Below, one piece after another: positions 10,538 through 19,960 of a DNA stretch of 64,000 nucleotides. Source of the DNA: Escherichia coli (GTDB lineage: Bacteria > Pseudomonadota > Gammaproteobacteria > Enterobacterales > Enterobacteriaceae); the NCBI RefSeq assembly GCF_011881725.1, contig NZ_JAATUR010000014.1, forward strand, positions 31,261 to 95,260. Reading direction: 5' to 3'. Within the stretch, counting starts at the first letter, position 1; every line of letters begins with the position of its first letter. The position numbers and the translations under genes were made by a program. The notes beneath the pieces were generated by a model. It was not told the origin of the DNA, ran no database searches, and saw only the letters and a program-made list of their open reading frames with translations.

Positions 10538-11437
10538 ATGGCCGATTTCCCCGCCAGCTTACTGATTCTTAACGGCAAAAATACTGACAATGAAACATTG
10601 CGCGAAGCGATTATGCTGTTGCGTGAGGAAGGAATGACGATCCATGTCCGGGTCACCTGGGAGAAAGGTGATGCCGCGCGTTTTGTGACTGAAGCACGCC
10701 AACTTGGCGTCGCGACGGTGATAGCAGGTGGTGGCGATGGCACCATTAATGAAGTCTCCACGGCGTTAATTCAGTGTGAAGGTGATGATATTCCTGCTTT
10801 GGGGATTTTGCCGCTAGGCACAGCGAATGATTTCGCCACCAGCGTGGGGATCCCTGAGGCTCTGGATAAAGCGCTTAAACTGGCTATTGTCGGTAACGCT
10901 ATTGCGATTGATATGGCGCAGGTTAACAGACAAACCTGTTTTATCAATATGGCCACCGGTGGGTTTGGTACGCGCATCACCACCGAAACACCGGAGAAAT
11001 TAAAAGCCGCACTAGGGGGCGTCTCTTACATCATTCACGGATTAATGCGCATGGACACGTTACAACCAGACAGTTGTGAGATCCGCGGTGAAAATTTTCA
11101 CTGGCAAGGTGACGCCCTGGTTATTGGCATTGGCAACGGTCGTCAGGCCGGTGGCGGACAGCAGTTGTGCCCAAATGCGCTGATTAATGATGGCTTGTTG
11201 CAGCTGCGTATTTTCACCGGAGATGAAATTCTGCCAGCTCTCGTATCAACATTAAAATCTGACGAAGATAACCCGAATATTATTGAAGGCGCTTCGGCGT
11301 GGTTCGATATACAAGCACCACACGAAATCACCTTTAATCTTGATGGCGAACCGTTGAGTGGACAAAACTTTCATATTGAAATACTTCCGGCGGCGTTGCG
11401 TTGCCGTCTGCCACCAGATTGCCCATTATTGCGATAA
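10538..11437 (+). CDS. yegS: Lipid kinase YegS
   Basis: A 299-residue diacylglycerol-kinase-like protein of full length. The nucleotide-binding signature [14 protein letters not shown] lies near residues 66-80, and the second conserved stretch [15 protein letters not shown] near 90-105. The C-terminal beta-sandwich includes the FNLDGEPL motif that contributes metal and catalytic residues. YegS phosphorylates phosphatidylglycerol in vitro; its physiological substrate is not settled. The AAAGG ribosome site ends 11 bases before the start. In K-12 the gat operon follows; here a REP element and fbaB follow directly. Confidence 0.96.
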   Translation: MADFPASLLILNGKNTDNETLREAIMLLREEGMTIHVRVTWEKGDAARFVTEARQLGVATVIAGGGDGTINEVSTALIQCEGDDIPALGILPLGTANDFATSVGIPEALDKALKLAIVGNAIAIDMAQVNRQTCFINMATGGFGTRITTETPEKLKAALGGVSYIIHGLMRMDTLQPDSCEIRGENFHWQGDALVIGIGNGRQAGGGQQLCPNALINDGLLQLRIFTGDEILPALVSTLKSDEDNPNIIEGASAWFDIQAPHEITFNLDGEPLSGQNFHIEILPAALRCRLPPDCPLLR

Positions 11438-11498
11438 TCACAAATTAATTCTCTACTGAATCAAACTGAATATACATTTGGGGTGCAGTTCAGTGAAT

Positions 11499-11545
11499 GC
11501 CTTATCCGGCCTGCGGGAGTATCATTGTTTGCAGGCCGGATAAGC
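11499..11545. repeat. REP palindrome between yegS and fbaB
   Basis: GCCTTATCCGGCCTGC and GCAGGCCGGATAAG form a long inverted repeat of the REP type. It sits between the converging 3' ends of yegS and fbaB, a typical position for transcript stabilisation or termination. Confidence 0.85.
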
Positions 11546-11553
11546 TAAGCGTA

Positions 11554-12606
11554 TCAGGCGATAGTAATTTTGCTATCGAGATAAACATCCTGCACAGCGT
11601 TAATCAGTTTCACGCCGTCAGCCATCGATTTCTTGAATGCTTTACGTCCGAGAATCAGCCCCATTCCGCCTGCGCGTTTATTAATTACCGCAGTACGCAC
11701 CGCATCACTAAGGTCAGTTTCACCGCCAGCAGCACCACCGGAGTTAATCAGCCCTGCGCGGCCCATATAACAGTTGGCTAACTGGTATCGCACCAGATCA
11801 ATAGGGTTTTCGCTGGTCAACTTGCTGTACACGCGATCGTCGGTGTAACCGTAATTAATCGCTTTATAGCCGCCGTTATTTTCCGCCATTTTTTGTTTAA
11901 CGATATCCGCACCAATGGTCGCTGCCAGATGGTTCGCCTGACCGGTCAGGTCGGCGGAAACATGGTAATCGACGCCATCTTTCTTAAACGCAGAGTTACG
12001 CAAATAGGCCCACAGCACTGTCACCATGCCCAGCTCATGCGCACGTTCAAAGGCCGCAGAAATTTCTTCAATCTGGCGACGTGACTCTTCAGAGCCAAAA
12101 TAGATGGTTGCGCCAACCGCCACTGCGCCCATGTTGAACGCCTGCTCTACGCTGGCATACAGCGTTTGATCGTAGGTGTTTGGGTAACTTAGCGTTTCGT
12201 TATGGTTGAGTTTGACGAGGAACGGAATACGGTGCGCGTAACGCCGCGATACCGATGCCAGCACGCCGTAGGTCGACGCCACACAGTTACAGCCTGCTTC
12301 AATCGCCAGTTCCACAATGTTTTTCGGGTCAAAGTAGAGCGGGTTAGCTGCAAATGAGGCTCCGGCAGAGTGCTCGACGCCCTGGTCAACCGGCAAAATA
12401 GAAAGGTATCCTGTGCCAGCCAGACGCCCGGTGTTGTAGAGCGTCTGCATATTACGTAACACCGCTGGCGGGCGATTATTGTCAATCATCACGCGGTCTA
12501 CGTAATCATGTCCGGGGAGATAAAGCTGGTCAGAAGGAATAGTCATACAACGGTGCTGTAAAAGATTGTCGGCGTCTTTGCCAAGCAACTGCGCAATATC
12601 TGTCAT
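11554..12606 (-). CDS. fbaB: Fructose-bisphosphate aldolase class I (DhnA type)
   Basis: A 350-residue archaeal-type class I aldolase that cleaves fructose 1,6-bisphosphate through a Schiff base. The start at 12606 has a GGGAGC ribosome site and gives the usual length; a 35-codon upstream extension in frame is not expected to be translated. Conserved parts are [14 protein letters not shown] and [10 protein letters not shown] with the early lysine. The Schiff-base lysine region is GADIVKQKM, and the C-terminal phosphate site is GLILGRKAF. It is known to be induced under gluconeogenic growth. Confidence 0.96.
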
Positions 12607-12864
12607 TACTATGCTCCCGTAAATTCCGATTGGATATCGGCTATGGATGGTCCTGGCCCGCCTTTTGCGCGGGCAATCATAATTCTGGTCGTTACGGGCG
12701 ATTTTTTCCATCTTTTGGATGTTTTTTCAGCGTTTTCTGTTGGCACGATTCATCAGAAAAAGTGTTAGCGCGGTCAAGATTTCACCGCAAAGGTATTTAA
12801 AAGGTATTGTTTAGTGGTATTGTCATTGCGTACCTTACATTACCTGTCATGAAGGAATTAAAAG

Positions 12865-14142
12865 ATGAAAACAACAGCAAAGCTGTCGTTCATGATGTTT
12901 GTTGAATGGTTTATCTGGGGCGCGTGGTTTGTGCCATTGTGGTTGTGGTTAAGTAAAAGCGGTTTTAGTGCCGGAGAAATTGGCTGGTCGTATGCCTGTA
13001 CCGCCATTGCGGCGATCCTGTCGCCGATTCTGGTTGGCTCCATCACTGACCGCTTTTTCTCGGCGCAGAAAGTACTGGCTGTGTTGATGTTCGCTGGCGC
13101 AGTACTGATGTACTTCGCCGCACAACAGACCACTTTTGCAGGCTTCTTCCCATTACTGCTGGCCTACTCGCTAACCTATATGCCAACCATTGCGCTGACG
13201 AACAGTATCGCCTTTGCCAACGTGCCGGATGTGGAGCGTGATTTCCCGCGTATTCGTGTACTGGGGACTATCGGCTGGATTGCCTCTGGTCTGGTCTGCG
13301 GATTCCTGCCTCAGATGCTGGGATATGACGATATCTCACCGACCAATATTCCGCTCCTGATTACCGCCGGAAGTTCTGCACTGCTCGGTGCGTTTGCGTT
13401 TTTCCTGCCCGACACGCCGCCAAAAAGCACCGGTAAAATGGACATTAAAGTCATGCTCGGCCTGGATGCGTTGATCCTGCTTCGCGATAAAAACTTCCTC
13501 GTCTTTTTCTTCTGTTCATTCCTGTTTGCTATGCCGCTGGCGTTCTATTACATCTTTGCCAACGGTTATCTGACTGAAGTCGGTATGAAAAACGCCACCG
13601 GTTGGATGACGCTCGGGCAGTTCTCTGAAATCTTCTTTATGCTGGCATTGCCGTTTTTCACCAAACGCTTTGGTATCAAAAAGGTATTGTTACTTGGTCT
13701 GGTCACCGCTGCGATCCGCTATGGCTTCTTTATTTACGGTAGTGCGGATGAATATTTCACCTACGCACTATTGTTCCTCGGCATTTTGCTGCACGGCGTA
13801 AGTTACGATTTTTATTACGTTACCGCCTACATCTATGTCGATAAAAAAGCCCCCGTGCATATGCGTACCGCCGCGCAGGGGCTGATCACGCTCTGTTGTC
13901 AGGGTTTCGGCAGTTTGCTCGGTTATCGTCTTGGCGGCGTGATGATGGAAAAGATGTTCGCTTATCAGGAACCGGTAAACGGACTGACTTTCAACTGGGC
14001 CGGGATGTGGACTTTCGGCGCAGTGATGATTGCCATTATCGCCGTGCTATTCATGATTTTTTTCCGCGAATCCGACAACGAAATTACGGCTATTAAGGTC
14101 GATGATCGCGATATTGCGTTGACACAAGGGGAAGTTAAATGA
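12865..14142 (+). CDS. yegT: Nucleoside transporter family protein YegT
   Basis: A 425-residue 12-helix major facilitator of the nucleoside:H+ symporter (NHS) family, relatives of NupG and XapB. The N-terminal MKTTAKLSFMMFVEWFIWGA motif and LVGSITDRFF loop are shared with NupG. Substrate not established. A GAAGGA ribosome site precedes the start. It overlaps yegU by 4 bases and yegU overlaps yegV by 4, so this is a tight operon that looks built to import and break down a nucleoside or ADP-ribose-like compound. Confidence 0.93.
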   Translation: MKTTAKLSFMMFVEWFIWGAWFVPLWLWLSKSGFSAGEIGWSYACTAIAAILSPILVGSITDRFFSAQKVLAVLMFAGAVLMYFAAQQTTFAGFFPLLLAYSLTYMPTIALTNSIAFANVPDVERDFPRIRVLGTIGWIASGLVCGFLPQMLGYDDISPTNIPLLITAGSSALLGAFAFFLPDTPPKSTGKMDIKVMLGLDALILLRDKNFLVFFFCSFLFAMPLAFYYIFANGYLTEVGMKNATGWMTLGQFSEIFFMLALPFFTKRFGIKKVLLLGLVTAAIRYGFFIYGSADEYFTYALLFLGILLHGVSYDFYYVTAYIYVDKKAPVHMRTAAQGLITLCCQGFGSLLGYRLGGVMMEKMFAYQEPVNGLTFNWAGMWTFGAVMIAIIAVLFMIFFRESDNEITAIKVDDRDIALTQGEVK

Positions 14143-15143
14143 AAACAGAACGTATTCTCGGTGCTCTTTACGGGCAGGCGTTAGGGGACGCGATGGGTAT
14201 GCCCTCCGAGCTTTGGCCGCGCTCCCGCGTCAAAGCACACTTTGGCTGGATTGACCGTTTTTTGCCTGGGCCAAAGGAGAATAACGCAGCCTGTTATTTT
14301 AACCGCGGCGAATTTACCGACGACACCTCGATGGCGCTGTGTCTGGCAGATGCTTTACTGGAACGTGAAGGCGAGATCGATCCGGACCTGATTGGACGTA
14401 ACATTCTCGACTGGGCGCTACGCTTCGACGCCTTCAACAAAAACGTGCTTGGCCCAACCTCGAAGATTGCGCTTAACGCCATTCGCGACGGTAAACCCGT
14501 TGCTGAACTGGATAATAATGGCGTGACCAACGGCGCGGCGATGCGCGTCTCACCATTAGGTTGTTTGCTTCCGGCGCGGGATGTTGATTCCTTTATTGAT
14601 GATGTGGCGCTGGCGTCCAGCCCGACCCATAAATCCGATCTGGCGATTGCTGGTGCGGTAGTCATCGCATGGGCCATCTCCCGTGCCATTGACGGAGAAA
14701 ACTGGTCAGCGATTGTTGATTCACTGCCTTCGATTGCGCGCCATGCACAACAAAAGCGCATTACTACATTTAGCGCTTCTCTGGCGGCGCGCCTGGAGAT
14801 TGCGCTGAAAATTGTTCGTAACGCTGACGGCACCGAATCCGCCAGCGAGCAGCTATATCAGGTGGTTGGTGCAGGCACCAGCACCATTGAGTCCGTTCCG
14901 TGCGCCATTGCGCTGGTTGAACTGGCACAAACCGATCCGAACCGTTGCGCCATCCTGTGCGCTAATCTTGGCGGCGACACAGACACCATTGGCGCTATGG
15001 CGACGGCTATTTGTGGCGCGTTGCATGGCGTTAACGCTATCGATCCTGCGTTAAAGGCGGAACTGGATGCGGTAAATCAGCTTGATTTCAACCGCTATGC
15101 CACGGCGCTGGCGAAATATCGCCAACTACGGGAGGCGGTATGA
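14139..15143 (+). CDS. yegU: ADP-ribosylglycohydrolase family protein YegU
   Basis: A 334-residue member of the ARH/DraG fold. Metal-binding motifs are visible: GDAMGMP near residue 16, FTDDTSMAL near residue 61, and the C-terminal GGDTDTIGAMA near residue 280, whose aspartates bind two Mg ions. Family members hydrolyse N- or O-glycosidic bonds of ADP-ribose or related nucleosides. Together with the transporter YegT and kinase YegV, the likely role is to split an imported nucleoside-like molecule; this is inference. Confidence 0.92.
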   Translation: MKTERILGALYGQALGDAMGMPSELWPRSRVKAHFGWIDRFLPGPKENNAACYFNRGEFTDDTSMALCLADALLEREGEIDPDLIGRNILDWALRFDAFNKNVLGPTSKIALNAIRDGKPVAELDNNGVTNGAAMRVSPLGCLLPARDVDSFIDDVALASSPTHKSDLAIAGAVVIAWAISRAIDGENWSAIVDSLPSIARHAQQKRITTFSASLAARLEIALKIVRNADGTESASEQLYQVVGAGTSTIESVPCAIALVELAQTDPNRCAILCANLGGDTDTIGAMATAICGALHGVNAIDPALKAELDAVNQLDFNRYATALAKYRQLREAV

Positions 15144-16105
15144 GCGGCGCTCGATTACACACGCTGCTGCCTGAATTAACCACGCGTCAGCCGGTTATGG
15201 TGATTGGTGCGGCGGTCATTGATGTGATTGCCGACGCTTACGCCCTGCCCTGGCGTGGATGTGATATCGAACTGAAACAACAGAGCGTTAACGTTGGCGG
15301 CTGCGCACTGAATATTGCCGTGGCGTTAAAGCGCCTCGGTATCGAAGCGAGTAATGCCCTGCCGCTTGGTCAGGGGGTATGGGCAGAGATTATTCGTAAC
15401 CGGATGGCAAAAGAGGGATTAATCAGCCTGATCGATAACGCCGAAGGTGATAACGGCTGGTGTCTGGCGCTGGTTGAGCCGGATGGCGAACGCACTTTTA
15501 TGTCATTCAGCGGTGTGGAAAATCAATGGAATCGCCAGTGGCTAGCGCAATTAACCGTTGCACCTGGTAGCCTGCTCTATTTTTCCGGTTATCAACTGGC
15601 CTCGCCCTGCGGCGAATTGTTAGTGGAATGGCTGGAGGGACTGCAAGACGTGACGCCGTTTATCGATTTTGGCCCACGAATTGGCGATATTCCGGATGCA
15701 TTACTTGTGCGCATCATGGCCTGTCGACCTTTAGTGTCGCTCAATCGCCAGGAGGCTGAAATTGCCGCCGAACGTTTTGCTTTATCCGCCGATATAACGA
15801 CGCTTGGCAAACAATGGCAGGAGAAATTTGCCGCACCGCTGATCGTTCGGCTGGATAAAGAAGGTGCCTGGTATTTCAGCAACAACGCTTCAGGCTGCGT
15901 TCCGGCATTTCCAACGCAAGTTGTAGACACAATTGGCGCTGGCGACAGTCATGCTGGTGGCGTACTTGCCGGACTGGCCTCTGGTCTGTCACTGGCAGAT
16001 GCCGTATTGCTGGGCAATGCTGTGGCGTCGTGGGTTGTCGGGCATCGCGGCGGTGATTGTGCGCCAGAGCGTGAGGAACTACTCCTCGCACACGAAAACG
16101 TATAG
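15140..16105 (+). CDS. yegV: PfkB-family sugar kinase YegV
   Basis: A 321-residue ribokinase-like enzyme. The N-terminal VIGAAVIDVIADAY strand and the VNVGGCALNIAVALKRLG sugar-binding signature are present, and the C-terminal VDTIGAGDSHAGGVLAGL holds the catalytic aspartate and anion hole. The substrate is unknown; in its operon it could phosphorylate the sugar released by YegU. Its last 27 bases overlap the 3' end of the oppositely oriented yegW. Confidence 0.92.
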   Translation: MSGARLHTLLPELTTRQPVMVIGAAVIDVIADAYALPWRGCDIELKQQSVNVGGCALNIAVALKRLGIEASNALPLGQGVWAEIIRNRMAKEGLISLIDNAEGDNGWCLALVEPDGERTFMSFSGVENQWNRQWLAQLTVAPGSLLYFSGYQLASPCGELLVEWLEGLQDVTPFIDFGPRIGDIPDALLVRIMACRPLVSLNRQEAEIAAERFALSADITTLGKQWQEKFAAPLIVRLDKEGAWYFSNNASGCVPAFPTQVVDTIGAGDSHAGGVLAGLASGLSLADAVLLGNAVASWVVGHRGGDCAPEREELLLAHENV

Positions 16106-16825
16106 ATCGCTACGACAGTGGCTGATGCTGTACTCAATAGGCCGTTGCTGTTGGTCAAGCGCAACTTGCTTGATCACCAGCACCGGTATTTTGCTATCTA
16201 ACTGAATATGGGACTGAAACTCAGCGTCCGGCATCCGGGCACTAACGCGGGAACGGGTACGCTGGGGAAAGATATGCTGACTACGGAAATAGTCATAGAG
16301 AGAAATTCCGATAGCATCAACATCATGAATTAAATGCGCCGGAACCCACGATTCCTCAATCGAAACGGCTTCTTCATCGACATAACGAATACGCTTGAGC
16401 AAAAAGACATCACTTCCCGCTTCGATCGCCAGTTGCTGCGCCACTTCTTCAGGACATTTCACGACACGCTTGTTAACCCACAGCGTGTCAGGCTTTTTAC
16501 CGCGCAACACCACCTGCTGAGAAAAACCTCGCGCTTCTTTCAACGAGTATTCGAAGATGTTGTTGATCTGCGTACCGTAGCCACGCGAACGCGTCACCAC
16601 GCCCTCTTCTTCCAGGGTCTGCATCGCCTTACGAACCGTAATGCGCGAAACGCCGGTTAACTGACTTAAGTCGCGCTCGCCGGGCAAAATATTGCCATGC
16701 TCCAGCACCCCGCTGCGCACGGCATTTTTTACCGTTTCAGCAAACTTAATATAAAGCGGCGTGTTATCCGCCGCTAAAATACGTTCGTTCAGTTGGGCAA
16801 TCAGCTGGGTATGCGCTTGTTCCAT
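16079..16825 (-). CDS. yegW: GntR/HutC-family regulator YegW
   Basis: A 248-residue transcription factor. The N-terminal winged helix-turn-helix covers about residues 10-78, with LPGERDLSQLTGVSRITVRK as the recognition region. A C-terminal UTRA effector domain follows (RIRYVDEEAVSIEESWVPAHL). It converges on yegTUV with a tail overlap and is the best candidate for their regulator, though this is inference. yegX lies 51 bases upstream on the same strand, so the two may share a transcript. Confidence 0.92.
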   Translation of the reverse strand: MEQAHTQLIAQLNERILAADNTPLYIKFAETVKNAVRSGVLEHGNILPGERDLSQLTGVSRITVRKAMQTLEEEGVVTRSRGYGTQINNIFEYSLKEARGFSQQVVLRGKKPDTLWVNKRVVKCPEEVAQQLAIEAGSDVFLLKRIRYVDEEAVSIEESWVPAHLIHDVDAIGISLYDYFRSQHIFPQRTRSRVSARMPDAEFQSHIQLDSKIPVLVIKQVALDQQQRPIEYSISHCRSDLYVFVCEE

Positions 16826-16876
16826 GAGTCTTTTTCCAGGCGATGAGTCTGGTGGGAGTATATCACTGCTGCTTAT

Positions 16877-17695
16877 TTAAGGCGTTTCTTTAATGCCATC
16901 AACGAATCCCTGCAACTCCTCCACCGTGCCATTAAACACATTAAAATCCACCGGGCCATTAATACCATCCACCTGTCCACGGTCGGAATGCTGCCAGAAA
17001 CGCCAGGCCATGCCGCCATTGTCCGGGCGCCGTTGATAATAATGAGCCACCCACCACGGGTATTCATTGAAATAGCCCGCCAGTTTGCTTTGATAAAACG
17101 TCGCACCAGTATAAATAATCGGCTTTCTACCCGTACTTTTTTCGACCATTTTTAGCCACTGACTTACCCGCTTGCGTAATTCTTTCGCCGATAATTTTCC
17201 CCGTTCTTCTACGTCCAGCACCGCAGGGAGATCGCCGGGAGCAAAATCCACCGTTTGCAAAAATAATCGCGCCTGAACCGGAGCTGCTACCGACGGGGAA
17301 AAATAGTGATACGCCCCACGCAGCAAGCCATTTTCGCGACTTTGTCGCCAGTTACGTGAGAAATACGGATCCACCAGTTTCTCGCCTTCCGTCGCTTTGA
17401 TAAAAGCAAACTGTAGGCGGATACCGTTGTCGCGCATTTTTGCCACACGCTGCCAGTCGATCCGCGCCTGCCAGCGTGAAACATCAATACCGTGAATGGT
17501 GTAACTGGCAGGAATGCGAATAGCAAAAGATTTGACCGGGCGATAACCATAAAAGTGGATGTAGTCTTTAATCTGAATTGCTGTCGAAGAGAAAAAATTC
17601 ACCGTCTGACGCGGATAAATCGCAACGATGGAAATTAGCCCCAGAGCGCATATCAACGCGGTGAATTTTTTGCGACTGGCAATTCTTAGCTGCAT
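16877..17695 (-). CDS. yegX: GH25 lysozyme-like protein YegX
   Basis: A 272-residue protein with an N-terminal hydrophobic segment (about residues 10-30), likely a signal anchor, followed by a glycosyl hydrolase family 25 domain. The signature IHGIDVSRWQ and the later AVLDVEE carry the acidic residues of the active site; the C terminus has WRFWQHSD. Such enzymes cleave the N-acetylmuramic acid backbone and are commoner in phages and Gram-positives. I chose the start at 17695 over one 9 bases upstream because it matches the usual length and has GGATG nearby. Physiological role unknown. Confidence 0.88.
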   Translation of the reverse strand: MQLRIASRKKFTALICALGLISIVAIYPRQTVNFFSSTAIQIKDYIHFYGYRPVKSFAIRIPASYTIHGIDVSRWQARIDWQRVAKMRDNGIRLQFAFIKATEGEKLVDPYFSRNWRQSRENGLLRGAYHYFSPSVAAPVQARLFLQTVDFAPGDLPAVLDVEERGKLSAKELRKRVSQWLKMVEKSTGRKPIIYTGATFYQSKLAGYFNEYPWWVAHYYQRRPDNGGMAWRFWQHSDRGQVDGINGPVDFNVFNGTVEELQGFVDGIKETP

Positions 17696-17759
17696 TGGTT
17701 TCATCCATGAATTTCAGCGCGAGCACGCTGAAAATGCCAAAGCAGCTATAGTACGGTGC

Positions 17760-18560
17760 TCACCACCAGGCGTGAAAGTGGTGAACCGGACCAATCCCGT
17801 GACCGACTTCCAGCGTGTCGGCTTCGGCTAATGCCGCTGAAAGCCAGCTTTTTGCCTCCAGTACGGTATCAGCCCAGTTTGTATGGCGCGGGCGTAGCGC
17901 GGCCAACGCCGCAGAGAGCGTACAACCGGTGCCGTGGGTGTTTTTGGTCATAATGCGCGGCGCGGCAAACCGTTGCTCGCCGTCGCGGGTAAACAGCCAG
18001 TCCGGGCTTTGTTGATCATCCAGATGACCGCCTTTCATCAGCACCGCGCCACAGCCCATCGCCAACAGAGCTCGTCCTTGTTCCAGCATTTCCTGTTCGT
18101 TACGCGCATGTGATGCGTCGAGCAAGGCAGCAGCTTCGGGCAAATTTGGTGTTATTAATGAAACCTGCGGCAATAATCGACTACGCAGCGTGGCAACCGC
18201 CGAAGGTGAAAGCAGCGGGTCGCCACTTTTTGCCAGCATAACAGTGTCGAGTACCACGTTTTGGATCTGGTAACGTTGCAGCCGTTCTGCCACCGCTTCA
18301 ACGATATCGGTTTCCGCCAGCATACCAATTTTGGTGGTGTCGATTCGCACATCGCTGAACACTGAATCGAGCTGGGCGGTGACAAAGTCAGGCTCAATGC
18401 GATATACAGACTGTACGCCACGGGTGTTTTGCGCCACCAGCGCGGTGATCACCGAACAACCATAAGCGCCGAGCGCAGAGAAAGTTTTGAGATCGGCCTG
18501 AATCCCCGCACCACCGCTCGGATCCGTACCGGCAATCGTCAGAGCATTAATCCGTTTCAT
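17760..18560 (-). CDS. thiD: Hydroxymethylpyrimidine (phosphate) kinase ThiD
   Basis: A 266-residue ribokinase-superfamily enzyme that phosphorylates HMP and then HMP-P to HMP-PP, a precursor of thiamine phosphate. The N-terminal [20 protein letters not shown] binds HMP. The C-terminal [15 protein letters not shown] has the anion hole, with the catalytic cysteine or aspartate region at GTGC. It overlaps thiM by 4 bases and is cotranscribed from the riboswitch-controlled thiM promoter. Confidence 0.97.
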   Translation of the reverse strand: MKRINALTIAGTDPSGGAGIQADLKTFSALGAYGCSVITALVAQNTRGVQSVYRIEPDFVTAQLDSVFSDVRIDTTKIGMLAETDIVEAVAERLQRYQIQNVVLDTVMLAKSGDPLLSPSAVATLRSRLLPQVSLITPNLPEAAALLDASHARNEQEMLEQGRALLAMGCGAVLMKGGHLDDQQSPDWLFTRDGEQRFAAPRIMTKNTHGTGCTLSAALAALRPRHTNWADTVLEAKSWLSAALAEADTLEVGHGIGPVHHFHAWW

Positions 18561-19345
18561 GCCTGCACCTCCTGCGCCAACTGCCAGAGCGCATCAAGGA
18601 AATGTGGAACAAAACTGCCTGGTCCTTCACTTCTGGCAACAGCACGTTCTCCCGCTTGTTTCACCCAGTGGCAAGCTGAGGCGACATTTTCCAGCGTATC
18701 GCCCGGTAATGCACAACTGGCAGCGACGACTGCCGATAATGCGCAACCAGTTCCTACCACTTTAGTCATTAACGGATCGCCACCGTGAATACTAACAATG
18801 CGATGTCCATCGGTAACATAATCCACCTCGCCAGTGACCACGACAACTGCGCCTGTTTCATTTGACAGTGTTTGTGCGGCGGGTAATGCATTTGCTGCGG
18901 CGTCAGTGGTATCTACACCACGACCACCATTTGCAACGCCAGCTAATGACATGATTTCCGAAGCATTACCGCGGATGGCGGTTGGCTTATGAGACAGGAG
19001 TTCCAGACAAAAACGGCGGCGATAATCGAGTGCGCCAACCGCGACCGGATCCAGCGTCCAGGGCGTATGCGAGCGTATTGCCTGCTCAACGGCAGCACAC
19101 ATCGCTTGCGCGCGTGACTGCGTCAGCGTGCCGACGTTAATCAGCAAGGCACTGGCGATTGCCGCAAATTGACAGGCCTCTTCCGCTTCGATAACCATCG
19201 CTGGCGATGCGCCAAGCGCCAGTAACGTATTCGCGGTGAAAGTTTGCACTACATCGTTGGTCATGCAATGCACAAGGGGAGAGTGTTGGTGAAAAAGGTG
19301 TAAAGCGTGCGCAGATTGCGCGGAACTCAGCAGGTCGACTTGCAT
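18557..19345 (-). CDS. thiM: Hydroxyethylthiazole kinase ThiM
   Basis: A 262-residue kinase that phosphorylates the thiazole moiety of thiamine for salvage. The N-terminal [20 protein letters not shown] and the C-terminal [14 protein letters not shown] with the catalytic cysteine match the family. The start at 19345 has an AGGAG ribosome site, which the upstream TPP riboswitch controls. First gene of the thiMD operon. Confidence 0.97.
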   Translation of the reverse strand: MQVDLLSSAQSAHALHLFHQHSPLVHCMTNDVVQTFTANTLLALGASPAMVIEAEEACQFAAIASALLINVGTLTQSRAQAMCAAVEQAIRSHTPWTLDPVAVGALDYRRRFCLELLSHKPTAIRGNASEIMSLAGVANGGRGVDTTDAAANALPAAQTLSNETGAVVVVTGEVDYVTDGHRIVSIHGGDPLMTKVVGTGCALSAVVAASCALPGDTLENVASACHWVKQAGERAVARSEGPGSFVPHFLDALWQLAQEVQA

Positions 19346-19392
19346 AGTTTGCTCCTGCCATAACGTGAAGAAGCAATGACCTGGTGGTCGGT

Positions 19393-19470
19393 GACTTCCC
19401 TACGCTGGCATTATCCAGATCAGGTGGTACGGGTATTTCTCAGCCTTCACGCAGAAGGGCACCCCGAGTC
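19393..19470 (-). promoter_or_regulatory. TPP riboswitch (THI element) of thiMD
   Basis: On the minus strand, GACTCGGGGTGCCC opens the P1/P2 stems. The pyrimidine-sensing CTGAGA follows at about 19438-19443, then ACCTGATCTGG and the GCGTAGGGAAGTC closing strand. All conserved THI-box blocks are in order. The expression platform runs to the AGGAG site of thiM at about 19352-19356. In E. coli, TPP binding sequesters this ribosome site and shuts off translation. Confidence 0.96.
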
Positions 19471-19567
19471 GTTTGGTTGCGATAATGAATCGCAATATAG
19501 GATGTTAATGTCGAGAGCGCGTGTTGTAAACGAGGAAAAACGTCAGTATTACAACAACGTTGCGAAA

Positions 19568-19840
19568 CTATTTTATATACGAATCCAGCACCTTCAGAAC
19601 AACATCCAGGTCTTCTTCACGCTTTAGTTCATCGCCCTGATGAACAATGTGTTCCGTCAGATGACCTTTAATCACTTCCCGCATCAGACCGTTTACTGCC
19701 CCACGGATGGCGGCAATCTGTTGTAAAACGGCAGCGCATTCGTGCGGCTCGTCGAGCATTTTCTTGAGCGCCACGACCTGCCCCTGAATCTTACTGGCGC
19801 GCGCTTTCAGTTTTTGTTTATCGCGAATGGTATGAGACAT
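19568..19840 (-). CDS. rcnR: Ni/Co-responsive repressor RcnR
   Basis: A 90-residue all-helical CsoR/RcnR-family repressor. The N-terminal [18 protein letters not shown] provides metal-binding His3. Further ligands are Cys35 ([17 protein letters not shown]) and the histidines around positions 60 and 64 ([10 protein letters not shown]). Apo-RcnR binds the paired G-tract operators in the gap before rcnA; nickel or cobalt releases it. It is transcribed away from rcnA and represses itself too. Confidence 0.97.
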
Positions 19841-19888
19841 GGCAATACCTGGTTAACAAGATAATGAAAAATCATAGCACTATTATTC

Positions 19889-19923
19889 TACTGGGGGGTA
19901 GTATAATGTACTGGGGGGGAGTA
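19889..19923. promoter_or_regulatory. Two RcnR operators flanking a TATAAT box
   Basis: Two 15-base sites of the form TACT-G6-N-AGTA lie at 19889-19903 and 19909-19923. A perfect -10 TATAAT (19902-19907) lies between them on the plus strand, toward rcnA. This matches the known RcnR recognition sequence, in which the G-tract gives A-form DNA that wraps around the repressor. Confidence 0.93.
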
Positions 19924-19960
19924 GAATCAGGACGCCGATTTAAAACTAAGAATTATTATC

